This document shows, in pieces, positions 12,201-25,800 of a stretch of DNA of 64,000 bases (position 1 is its first letter; the number at the start of each line of letters is the position of its first letter). Position numbers and translations under genes: made by a program. Origin of the DNA: Leptasterias polaris. Lineage: Eukaryota > Echinodermata > Asteroidea > Forcipulatida > Asteriidae. The stretch lies in contig JAZGTN010000213.1 of assembly GCA_037783415.1 (NCBI GenBank), positions 806,001 to 870,000 on the forward strand. Reading direction: 5' to 3'. A model generated the notes under the pieces. The model saw only the letters and a program-made list of their open reading frames with translations, was not told where the DNA came from and searched no databases.

Positions 12201-15200
12201 AACTTTATAGTGGTGTGTCGTGGTCGAGTGATTAAGAGCACTCAAGCACTCAGACTCAAATTCTGGTGTTTCTGATCAGCAGAGTGTGGGGTCGAGTCCA
12301 GGCCGTGGCACTTGCGTCCTTGAGCAAACACTTTACCATAATTGCTTTGTCCTTCAATGGGACATTAAGCTTCGGTCCTGTGTACTAGGATTGGTAGTGC
12401 ACATAAAAGAACCCAGAACACTTATCATGGAAGAGTAGGGATTAGCCCCGGTGTTTCTGGTTCACATAGCAAGCCCCCTTGTTGACAGGTTTCCTCAGGC
12501 TTACAAGCTTCAGTGATTTTAAAGCTCACTTACAAGGCATCCTTGGTTTTATTACCAGAAATATATAACAACCAAAAGGACCTATGGTATAAAGTGCCGG
12601 TCAGAAGCCATTCAACCGTAAACTGCCGTGTAGCCAAGGATACAACCTGGGAAGCGGCAGCCAGGGGATCACCTTATAAAAAAAGGACCTATGGTATAAA
12701 TGCAAAAAATAGTTAGTTGCCTGACGTTTCAACCCTAATAGAGTCAAGAAAGACTCGGCTAGGGTCGAAACATCAGGCCAATAACTAATTTCTGCAAAAA
12801 TATACAACAATAATCAGTGAGCTTTCAATCTAATGTTTGTCTTTAAGAATGGCTGAATCTAAACCAACCTTCCCTGATGTCAGAGGTTAGAGGTATTCCA
12901 CTGGCAAAGATCCCAGACGGGAAATAGCTCAACATCTTGGCAAATGAGATCTTGTTCTTGAAGTTTAAAGACGACGGGCTGAGGAGGAAACAGAAAAGTA
13001 TAATTGATTTTACAGATGATTTTGGGTTGAACAAAGAAAAATTAGCTAGAGCGGGATTTGAACCAACGACCTCCGGTTTAACGTGCCGGCGCTCTACCAA
13101 CTGAGCTATCTAGCCCTTTGTTGGCGGTCTCCCTGTTTTGTCAATATCTTTGTTCCGGGGGGTGCCGGTCAGAAGCCATTCAACCGTAAACTGCCGTGTA
13201 GCCAAGGATCACACCCAAGTATACGATACAACCTGGGAAGCGGCAGCCAGGGGATCACCTTAAGAGGATGCGACTTTTTATATCAGATATCAAATAATAA
13301 ACCACAAGGGAAACTGACTGGGTAAATTTAAAATGATTTTGGGTTGAACAAAGAAAAATTGACTAGAGCGGGATTTGAACCAACGACCTCCAGTTTAACG
13401 TGCTGGCACTCTACCAACTGAGCTACCTATCCCTATGTCAGTTTCCCTTGTGGTTTATTATTTGATATCTGATTGTACAGATGTTACAAAACATGGATTT
13501 AAAAAAAGGGCCAAGTTCACAGACCAAAACCCAATTTCATAACCAATTTAGTATTTTTTTTAAAGGCGGCTTGGCGGGGCCATGTGGTGTGTCAAGGCGG
13601 CTTGGCAGCAGCTGTTGTTGATGGGAGTTATTGTTGTTCTATTTTTCCCTTTTCTAAAGGATTTCCTCTGTGGGGTCCAAGTTGATCAAGAAATACTTTG
13701 GGGGTCCATTGTTCCATTGAGTAAAAGACCCCACAACGGCCCTTCCGTAAGCCCTCACAAGTGTCTAAACACCAGGGCCCAATTTCATAGAGCTGCTTAT
13801 GGCATATTCTTCAAAATATGGACCATTTTACAACCTCAAATGTCATTTTTCAAAAAAATCTTTTTGACCTTGTAAAATATTTTAAATAATTGTATACATA
13901 TTTAAGTTTACCAAAATGTTCATGTAAGGATAGTTCAGTTAGTTTTCATCTTGCAGTGGTCATTTTAAAAAGTAGAGTCTCCAGCAGTGAAACATGTGGT
14001 TATTTATATTTAGTTCAAAGATAGCACAAGTAAAGCACAAGGAACATTCATTCTTTTCTATGGTGAGGCCCAACTGATGTAGTTTCAAATAAAAATTTAA
14101 AAATATCAACAAAACATCACACACAGAAAATATAAGCCTGACAGAAGAGAGCATAACATTGACGGAAAACTAAGCAAATATTGTCTGTTATTAATTTATT
14201 TCTGGCACAACACTACCGTAATTTCTCTTAAATATTTGCAGCCTCTCATACCTAAAATCTTTTTTTTTTTTTTATTTGTCAAGCTTCCATAATTTTTTTT
14301 AGGGCTAAAAACACGCAGTTTCGAACGTCATTTTTGACGGAAAAAATGACGTTCGAGAAAAAAAATGACGGAATTTGCATGACGTTCGAGAAAATTGACG
14401 GAATTTATTGCAAATGACGTTCGGGACTTTATTACCTTGGCGCAATCCACATCAAGCGTACTTGAACATAAGTTGATTTAGTTTCCAAAAACTAGCGTTC
14501 GGAAGGAAGTATTTCCGTTGTTAATCATCTCAGATACATTTTGGTTTTTCATCTGGAGCTGTCCGATGGATTCTCGAACGTCAGTAAGTATGAGCGTGAT
14601 TTAATTGACGGATTTATTTTGCACACGTATGAACAGAAAACAAAACATGTGTGAGTCGAACTTACCCCCTCTGTTGACTTAACTGGCCTAACTGCAATTG
14701 AGGACAATAGAGGGGGTAAGTCAAGTCAAGGGTTAATTTACAGGCCGATCGGTAAGTTCTTGAACGTCACGTAAAAAAATTGACAGACGCTGAAAAAATG
14801 TCGGCGCTGCAAATTTGAAAAAGGGATTACTCTTATTGTTGACCAGGTATCGTAGTAGTCATTGTTTCAAAATAATAATTATTTAAACGTGTTCTCATCA
14901 TATTTGTTTCGAATTTATTGAATGTTTGAAACTTTGGTTAATTGACATTCGGGAATTCGCGAAAAAATATTTTTTATTTTATTTTTTTTTCTCTTGCTGT
15001 TAAAGTATTTGGCATCAGCCCCCACAACCTGAGCATGCAAAAGAAAATATGTACCTCAGCAAATATAAAAATGTGATCATTTAAATACCTCTACATCTAT
15101 AGTGGTAGTTGAAGTCCGTCAAAAATGCTGACGTTCGAGACTCCAAACCTTTTACCTCGATTTAGTTGAAAGACATCGGTTGTCAATATTGTGTATGATA

Positions 15201-18200
15201 ACATGTCAGGTACCTCCTAGTTAATTACACTATATAAAAATAAAAATTAGCTTTCACTTATGAAAATATAAGGGTCCAATTTTCAGGCTTGCAAATGGTG
15301 CATATTTTGAATAATATGCCTTATGCAGAAAATATTGCTTAACAATTGTCTGCTAAGCAGAACGAAGCAGGATACCAGTCAAAAACTATGTGACATGGTA
15401 GTTTGGCTGGTAACCTTATTCTGGTAAGCGAAATGTTGTTGTGCTTAGCTACTTTCTGTGCTTAAGCAGCTCTATGAAATTGGGCCCTGCAATCGAGAAC
15501 CTCCTTTTGTCCCTCTTGAGTTTGTACTTAAACTTTTTGGCAACAGCTACCATCAGTTTTGTACATGCTCTCCAACTGAATACCTTTTCCCAACCGGGTA
15601 CCATAATGTCCTCTTTTGTTATAGGTCCCCAAAATGTGTATACCTACCCAAACACACTCAAACCAAACTCATAGACTGACAGCTGAAACCATTCCAAGCA
15701 AACAAGATAGGATAAATACAACTCAGGACAAGCTTTTGCGTAGTTATGTAAGAGACGGCGAGCACCCATGCACAATTCTGAATGAATGTGTATGGCACAA
15801 TGGTACCAGGATTTGCTCATCTGGAGAGTGCTATATACAAAAGTTTGCCCCAAACCATTTCACATTGCATTTGTCTCTGTAGTCTGAGGAATTCATTGTA
15901 CCAGACAATATTCAAAATTTAACTGGCAAACGGCGGTTGGGTTGGCGTAATGGTATCCTTCCTTGCCTTCCACCTCTAGGACCCCGGTTCGAATCACGCC
16001 GGGGGGCACTACATGTACGTGACAGGGCACTACCTGACTGCGTGGGTATTCCCTGGAATATTGCTCTGAGGTTTTCCTCCCACATCTAAAACTGAAACTT
16101 CCTCCATTGTCTTCTCTCCATTGAATTATTGGCTATTATAGTGATTAAATCTGCTTTTCTGAGAGTCCTTGACTTCACAACCAGAAGTTGAAATGAAATG
16201 AAATGGCTTATTGTTCTAATCAATTGCTATAAATTACTTACAGTGTATGAGGGAGCACAGGGGACGTGTAAGACACCATCTTGCCGATACAGAGTGGTTC
16301 TTCCTTAGCGGTCAGTACACCCTTCCAGACCACAAAGTTCCGCTCCCTCAACAGGTGGTATTTAGAACCTTAAAGACAAAAGACAAGTAAACAAATCAAC
16401 TTTTGAACTCTTTGAGTGCCTGCTTATTTTGCATTTAGAACCTAAAATGACCACCTTTTTGAAGTTTTTTTGAATTTCTGTTGAAACAAAAATTAAATAA
16501 ATAAGTCTTTCTCACCAAACAAAATGTACCTTGATGATTTGTGTTGCCTTGGTACATCCCAAAGTCATTAGTATTTCTTGAGTGATAGCGCCCTCTCGTG
16601 ATAATATGTTTATTATGGGTTGTACATGTACGATTGATGACACTTTTTGGAGTACATAAAAAAGATTGTACATGTCAACCTTGGCACTGACAGAGTTAAG
16701 ATTGGCTTTTACACTTTGGTTGAAAGCAGAAATCATTGGAGGGGGGGATTAGATAATATGAGACAACAGATTTAATCGGCAAAACAAAAAAATACTATAA
16801 TATGTGCACATGCACAGGACTAGAGTTATCTGGTACTTGGTTACACAAAATCTATACACTTCCAAAATAACATTACTATAAACGGAACTACAAATTTTAA
16901 AACAGTGGTGGGATTGTACAAGAATGAAAAATCATGGTGAGGGGCCATTAAGTGTTAAAAAAAATCCAATTTTTTTTTCAAATTTGTTTTGGTATTTACC
17001 AATCTTTAAGGCTATGGGAGATCACTTAAACAAACTTGAAACACTCATGTCTGATCACAGGCGTGATCACTAGTACAAGAGTAAATTGGCAAATCTTTGG
17101 TTGATACATTGCTAAAAGGTACTCACTTGGTGCCGACACTGTCTTGTGTACAATCTCTGGTGCAGCAGCATGGGTGTCACTGTGAGGTGTGACGGACTGA
17201 GCAGTGGTGCTGACGGGAAGTGCTTGTGGGGGCGTGCTGTGATGGTGTGCCTGGGGTAAGCTCTGGGCCGCTGGGTTTCTGCGTGGCAATCGGGGGGGTA
17301 CATGCAAAAGAGGAAATAAGGAAAATTTGTCAGAAATTCTAACCAACTTATTAGTTGGGGGTTTTTTTCTGAAAGTATCTAAGAATTGTCTTTTTGGAAG
17401 GTATTGTAGAAAAACAACACTTCAATTCTGACATCTCAAACAATAAACTTTACGCAATGCTATTAGACCCCCATCTAACAAATAATAATAACTAAAAGTA
17501 GTACATTATTTATATGTTTTGAGGCACTGCATGTTGAGATATCAATGTATATTTGTTTTGCTGTAACATCATATGATAGTATCTACTTTGCTGTGTAGAT
17601 TGGGACTTTGAACCCACACTCTGCTGATCAGAAACACCAGAGCTCGAGTTCGATGCTCTTAACCACTCAGCCACGACACGCCACATTAATCCCAAATATT
17701 CAAAAGACTTTCCCTAGAGAGCACCGGACCTCTTAAAGGGTGTGTACAATATTGGTAAGATTGAAAATATAAATGTTCACAGATTTGCACATAACGTACA
17801 TGGTATAAAGATGCTCATGATGGAAAACTTCCCTTGAAATAGTTTTGCATGAAATGCCATAGTTTTTAGGAAATGAGTAAAACAATAGTCTTTATCCTGC
17901 AGGATAAATCCGATGTATGAAAAAAGGTTAAAACATATGATGGGGTTTTTCACTGTTTTCTCATGACTCATGACTCATGACTCATGATTTTTTATTTCAT
18001 GTACATCAAGTGTAGATACAGGTTTTTGACTGTTACCAAAGTTGTACACACCCTTTAAGTAACATGATAAAAACAGTGTTTTGTGGCAATTCATGGCCAG
18101 TTATCAGCGTGGATTTAGTTTCTGGTAACACCATGTGATAGTATACTTTGCTGCGTGGATTGTTCTCGCAAGAACTGTCCGACTATTTGTCTAGTGCCAT

Positions 18201-19800
18201 GGAGTGTATTAGGAAGAGAAATTGAAAGACTACTTAGTTCTGATAAGAAGATTTCCTACTGTTTATCTACTACTTCAGAGTAGATGGGACAAATTTGAGG
18301 GACTTCTACTTTCTCTTAGTGAATCGAGGGAACTATTTCACTGCAAGGAGTGAGATATTGGTCGACTAGCCTGCTCCTGTCATCACCAACCGGCAACATC
18401 CGAACTTGTACAGTTCACCATAGAACGAGACATACATTGCCTTTCTTGATGTTCTCATTTCAAAGAAAGTGGATGGTTCTCTTGCTTCTCTGGATAAAGT
18501 GAACCAGCCAGCAACATCCAAACATATACAGTTCACCATAGAACGAGACATACATTGCCTTTCTTGATGTTCTCATTTCAAAGAAAGTGGATGGTTCTCT
18601 TGCTTCTCTGGATACAGTGAATTCTTTGAATCTGGACAAAGCAATTCCTTTGAATCCCTTTCCCCTACCCCTTTATTGTATACTTATTTCAAGTTAATCA
18701 TCTAAAATTTATTTTCCATTGCTTTCTTTGACCCACCCACCAAAATATTAAAAATTTCAAAATATTAATAAACTTGAACAGCCCCCAAGAGAAATACTGT
18801 GCGCCTAGTGGTAAACACTGACCTTGTTTCATGGGGTGACGACAGCATCCCTTGAATAGGTTGAGTAGATTTGACCGGCTCCTGGTATGTGAAATGCACC
18901 ATGGCGTAGGGACAAATCTGCCTCGGCCTAGTCACCATGTCCAGGTCACCAAACTCATACAAATAAATCTGAGTATAAACAACAATAAGAAGGGATGAGA
19001 TTTGACAATTGTGAAGAAAAAAAAAAAAGAAAAAAAAACGGTCCTTTTCCTTATTTAATGTTAGCCCCAGACTCAGACAAACCAGCCTAGACTTGAAGAC
19101 AAGTTGTTCAATGTTTGTTGCGATGAAAGCGTTCTGACTCTCTCCGTGATTTTCGCGACACTGGCGATGTTCTTGCGAGACTGCTGGCCCCCGCTAAACT
19201 ACTACTCTTGTGACTGAGAGCAGTGATCTCACGAGAGCAGTCTTCGATCCCGGAGAGCTGATCGTTATACGCTATCACCGCAACTCAACTATCACCACAA
19301 CAAACATTAACAACTTGTCCACAATACTATATCCAGCCCTGTTGTAGGTAGGAGACTGATTGCTCTCCTATTGTGATCCAATTACATCTTATCTTAATCC
19401 TCTGCAGTTTTTTACACATTGTTTCAGTTTGTAATACTCTTGTTTCAATCTTCCCACACCAACTCAAAACACACAGGTTCACTCTTGAATGCCCTAGAGA
19501 CAACAGACCTTATTGTAAATTACGTCATAGGGCGCCCTTGGCTTGCAATCAAAAGAAGGTAGCTCATTGCCAGATCCTGTGCGCTGTGCGTAAATAGATA
19601 TGCCTTTTCCATTGTTTCATGATCGTTTACCTCAAGAAGGCGATGTGATGATGTCAATGAGAATTCGGAATAAAGTAATCTTTTGTTTTTATTGGTAAAT
19701 AATTTTATTATACTGCAATCCATAATCAAGCTGCTCAATGAGATTGATTTGTAGTTTCTTGGTTTTTATTGTAATGTACTAGTTCATTTTTTTCTTTTTC

Positions 19801-19840
<40 letters not shown>

Positions 19841-22800
19841 AGAAAAAATATGCAAATTCTACATTGTTGTATATTCTAACTATTCAGTTTGTAGATATTA
19901 TTGTTTTATTTTTTTTTATTTATTTTTTTTTTTTATAATTTTTAATAATGTTTGTATGTACAATTCGTTGCAATTTTGCCTCTGGCAACAAATTCGGATT
20001 TTTAATAAACCATGAATAATAATAATAATAATAATAATGCATAAGGTCCGTTATCTCTTCTTTAAATACTTTATTTTTAAAGCAAAACAAAATTTTTTTA
20101 TGTGAACTGCTTACCAACCAAAATGACTTAAGCTGGTTCATATGTCATGCGAATGTGAATGCAAAGGGAATTTTGACGTCACAGGCTCTGTTTTCGCTGC
20201 AAATTTTTTGCAGGAGTTAAGCACATCTCAACTCTTCCGGATTATTTGTTGCAAATTTGTTTCGCCAAAATTCAAATCGCATTCGCATTCCCAGGAAGTA
20301 TGAACCGGGCTTCACGGTATAAATGCAAAACCGGTTATTGGACTGTGCAAGTCTCACACAATATGAAGCTTGCGACCGTTAAAGTGAGCAAGTTTGTTAT
20401 GTTCACGCCTTGAAGCAATGTACGTGGGACCAAAGCAATCCCAAAAATGATTGAATAGCGCAAGACTTGCAAGACCTATAGCCTCGTGTTTCAATCCTAG
20501 CAGAGTCTTTCTCAAAGTTAAAAAAAAAAATTATTACAATAAATAGTCCTGTCTTACCCTGGTAGCATCATATGCCACTGGTGTCTGCAGAGAGGTCAGC
20601 TTGTTCATGTCTACAGCATTAGACTTTGCTACATGACTGTCGTAGTTTGGCATCGGGTCCAGCACACTGCTATAGTTTAATGGTACTGCCTTCACTTTCC
20701 CCTGTAAAAACAATATCAAAACTATTCTCAAACAAGTTTTTTTCTTGAGCAAATGACATTTTTTAGTAGGTAAAACTGTAAAACTGTGTGACTTAATGAA
20801 AGTACTAATACTAAGTTAACTTTTGGCTTTAAATATGCAAACTTTGTAAATGTGACAACAAAAGAAGGAAATGGGGCATGCAATGGCGCCTTGGGCAGCC
20901 AGCCACATCAACCCATGACTACGGAGCACCGAGAGGAAAACCCGGAGGGCCTGGAAAAAAAAACCTTAGTTGTGACATGGTTATAACCGGGTATCCAATC
21001 AGGGCCACAATGGTGAAGGCGAGCGCTTTACGCACCCATGCCACCTATAGCTCACCCATAGCTCAGTTGGAAGTGCCAGCAGATTAATCTGGGTATCACA
21101 AGTTCGGAACCCGAACTTTGTTCAACACAAAACTGACTGAAATCCAATGAAATAAAAATGTGTTCTTGTTTAACAAAACTGCTGACTCAGCTTTACTCAT
21201 AGGAAGGGTAACAAACATGGGAGAAAGAGGTGCATTTTTTGCGATCGTAACCAATAACTGTTTTGGTTGAATTGGCCATTGAAATCACTAAACTAGCACT
21301 GGGTCTACTGCACACTGCACACTGTTCGATGTCCGCAAAAACTGTATTTAATTTTTGTGCTAACTAACACAGTAACCACTTTTGGTAATCATCTTTAAAT
21401 GTATGATTCAAAGTCTTGGAATGTTTGTAAGCTTACCTTGAGGATCTTTAAGATGAGCAGTATTCCCTTATAACCAGATTCTAGTCCGTCTCTTTTGAGG
21501 ATGTCAGAGTAGCGAGACAGATAAACACCTGCATTACCACGGGGAAAAATAAAACGCTGATAAGTCAATCAAGCAACTGTTACGGATGGGATAGACCGTT
21601 TGCCGGCTACAGCTAATAATAATAATAATAAACTTATAAAGCGCATTACACACGGAGTCCCAATGCGCTGTACAAAGTCAATTTAGAACAAACAAACAAA
21701 GTTAGGCAGAGTTGAACAAATGAGTTTGAGAAGGCGTTTAAATTGTTCCAGAGTTTGTGCGTCTTTGATGTTTTGGGGGAGTTTGTTCCAAAGAGTGGGA
21801 GAAGACATAGAAAAAAAAGACATACAGCTACGGCTACAGCTACGGCTACGGCTGTTGCTAAGGGTGTTGTTCAGGATGTCTCATACTTTAACACATGATG
21901 ACACCCAGCCATAGCCATTGCTCCGCCTTATGGTTGAGTAGACTGGTGCACTTGACTCAACTTTTGGTGTTGCTGGACTGTGAGTTTGGATTCTGGTCAT
22001 GGATTTGTGTTACCGAGGAAGACAATCTATAACAAGTTTGTTTAAATCAAAAATATAATCTTAAAGCAAAACCTCGATTCTGATTGGTCGATCCTTAGCA
22101 ACAACAGTGTGATATTAATCAATATTGCACAGTCCATTTCACACCCTGCGTATTGCACTGTCCTAACTCCCATAGTGCACGTCTTAAACTTTTTCAGCTG
22201 TTACTTTTAAATTTCTTGAATTATGACACAAAATGCCAGATTTCCCAAATGACCAGTGCAGTATCTTGCCTGCCAAAAGGCCCTGGTAAGTACAAGGTCA
22301 CTCTTTAATACAGAAATATTTTGTAAATAATGTTGTTGTCCTTCAGAAGGGACATAATATACCATGCTGATATCCCCCCCCCCCCCCAATGTTCCCATAC
22401 ATGTACCTTCCCAATGTTCCCACACTATTTTCCTCTGTTAGAAGTAGCCCCTAAAATCCTCAAAAGAATTCCCGAGACTCAAGGCACACAAAGAAGACAC
22501 AATAGGAGGTGGGAGCACAATGCTCCATACATGTACATGTATGCCACATACGTAAAGTCATGGGTTGTGCTTTTCAAATTCAGTGGTAAAGGGTTGTCCT
22601 GACATGGTCTGACCTTGCTCTATGGTCTGACAGTAGGCAGGCAACTCAAAATCCTACCCCTTGAATTCCATGATCAGACAGTATTATGCGCCACAATACC
22701 TTACAAAGTTACATAGTGTTTGCTTCACCAAAACAAATCAGAGCTTGTAAAGTCGCCTTTCCACCAACTCAAAATCCTGCACTTTGCAATCTGCCCGGCG

Positions 22801-25800
22801 AGTCAACAATTTGTACCTACATTAGTCAAATTAAATGTTCTACAAAAGTGAAAGTGCTACCTACTTGTTAAAAATGCTCATACTTCTTCCTTTTCAGATG
22901 TGATAAATAATTGTTTTTTAAGTGTCAATTTATTTTTGAGTGATTTGGGGAAAATTTACTTGATCGGGATTTGAACCAACGACCTCCGGATTAACATGCC
23001 GGCGCTCTACCAACTGAGCTATTTAGCACTATGCCGGCAGTGTCCCTATTTTGTTTAAATATCCTTATTTTTGAGTGCGTGAATGTAACTTCATTTGACC
23101 ATTAAACTAATTGTGACGCTTCCATTAATACATCATAAATATACATTTATAACAATGAATTCTTACAATCTGGGCTACTTACACTTCCTGGGGGCAAGTA
23201 ACAGGCACATTTTACTAGCCTGTGGGCTACTTTACAAAAAGCTTCGCTCAAGGCCTGCTACACAAATCACTAATAATTAGGAGGCACCTCCCCCAGGGCT
23301 CTCCCTATACAGCCTTCAAAATAAGTTTCACCATCTTCACTGGACATTACATTACACAGCCCAACCACAGTCCATAAATAGCTGTGAAGGCCATGGGAAA
23401 ATTTTCTTTAAAACAATGGATATACACAAGACTGAAGAGCTGTGGCTTGGCATCACTTTCACCAAATTCTTTAGGTAAAAAGAGAACTGATAACAACCCA
23501 TTCTTCTTAAACTGTTTGATTGTTTTAATCCTACATAAATGTAGATATATACAATAAAACTAACCTGTGAAAATTTCACTTCAAAAGGTGGTCGCGTTTT
23601 TGAGATATCGCCGGAGCGACTGTATGTCCAAACAGGAAGAATATTCCCTATATGATTTCACATTCTGAGAAACCTTTCTGACAGAAATGTTTCTCAGATT
23701 CAAATTTTGGGGCATATTTTTTCCCTCACCACATTACTTCAAAGTGAAATGATTCTCAAAATGCTTCTATCTAAAGCTGCTGTACTTCTATCCAAGTAAG
23801 TTTCTATTGCCATTAATTTTCAAAGCCATTACCAAACTGTATAGACCATTTAACCTATTCAGCCCCAAGTTCTTTTGACATAAACAACCCCTAGTGCCCA
23901 CATTGTTTGACCACTCAAGCATGAAGCACACACTCTCACACAACAGAAAGCTAAGTGTTCTAAGGTCAATTTTACAAACTCTATTGTAATATCTTGAAGA
24001 TTCCATTTTACAGCATAATATAAGTAATGAATGTCTTACATTGAATTTCCTTTCATATAATCAAAAAAGCATTGAGATCAGCAAATACATGTTGAAGTTC
24101 ATGGTCTTTGTTTCCTCAGTGTGTTCTGTGAGCCCAAATACTTTTTTGTGCACAACCATAAATATGGCACTCCATAGGTGTTTGGCATTTCAGATTATCT
24201 GTCAACTCCAATTTCGAAGGGATTACATAATAGTATGGAGGTAGAAATAGCAACCTTAATTATTTTACCATCATTGGATCTTCCTCTTTCCACTGATGGT
24301 AAGCTCGAGTATGGAGGATGAACTATGGACAAAACTACAGGCTTGAGTGATTTTGTGTGATTATCTTGGTCAACTGAAGTCACCATTGGGGCTCAAGCAG
24401 GATAGTTCCCAGTAGACGCCATCTTTACGGGCAAATCGCATTTTGGCTTGCAGGCGCGTCAAGCGCTCAAATTATTAACGCAGCCGCGTCATTCACTAAC
24501 CAATCCTGCAATGAGTTTTGTGAAATGTGCGCGTGCTGCACGCCGTTCTCACGCGTAACGCATGACTGTGTGTTCCAAATTGCCCGTAAAGATGGCCGAC
24601 TTACGTCATACTGCAACCTATCTATACTGTAGTGTAATTTCCTGCATATACCATGTGTATACATGTAAGGCGCTTGGCGTATAAGGCGCAGTACCCTCAA
24701 ATTATCAAATAATATTAAAGGGTTAACAGATAAGGCGCACTGCCGCATAGGGCGCCACATATCTTTCACATTATACAAGCTCGCCAAGTCTCATACTGCT
24801 GGAACATCAACACATACAGGGGTCATTGTGATGGTACAAGCACACTTCCATGTATAGCGCAAGGGGATCGTTATTTTTTACTCACAAAGACAAGTAAAAC
24901 TTCACTTCTATTTTAGTCCGTCGGCTAGAATGCTTTAATCACTGTCAAACAAAGAGTAATTTCTCAGGATTATTTTGAGGTGGTACTGTACTTTTTGCCC
25001 TGACTGGACTACAAAAAATTGTCGGGAAAAACTTAAGATTCGGGTAGATGAATGCCCATGCTGTCTTTTGGTATGTGTTTTTCTATGTGGGAGAGTTCGT
25101 GCATGTCTCTAGCAGGGAAAGTAATCTGCGCGATTTCGCCATTTTTTGATTTTGTCGGTCGTGTTTACGACGACGTCCTGTGGGTTGTGTGTGCGTTGTA
25201 AAACCATGTGATACAATATATGGCCAATATATATGCAAAAGGCTGTAATTACGACACTAAGTATCTGTCAGATAGCTACATAATTTTTAGTATCCACTAC
25301 ACAGTTTAACTTTGTAATCGTATTTATTCATTTTAATTTTATTAGAATATAAAATAACTACAAATGCACTTAGATAGAAATTTATGGGAAATAAGTTAAA
25401 GTAAATTAATAATAATTAATAGCCATTTTTGTGAAAGCTACAGCTTATTTTTGGGGGTTCTATACATTGATTCCTCTCTGAAGACTGAATTGAAGTTGAT
25501 TTAAGTATTAACAAACTCAATGGCTTTTGTTCTTTTTTAGAAGAATTGACAATTATTGACATGATTAATTTAACTAAAGCACCTCCATGCTAAAAAAAAA
25601 TTTTTTTAACACACACAAAAGAACACCGTATTAAGTAGTGCAGTTTTTTACATTGATTCATTTTTTCCCCATGTACGTACGAAATTCAAACATGTTTGGA
25701 TTCTGCAAAAATATTTATTTATTAAAAATGGACATTTGTTTTTAGTATTAAATTCATTCCAATCCTGAACCCCAGCCTTGAAACCAACACAAATCAATCA

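Noticed and set aside
13040..13120. A functional tRNA gene with box A and box B
   Set aside because: The same tRNA-like head with shared body and tail occurs at several other places in the window, so it is a SINE.
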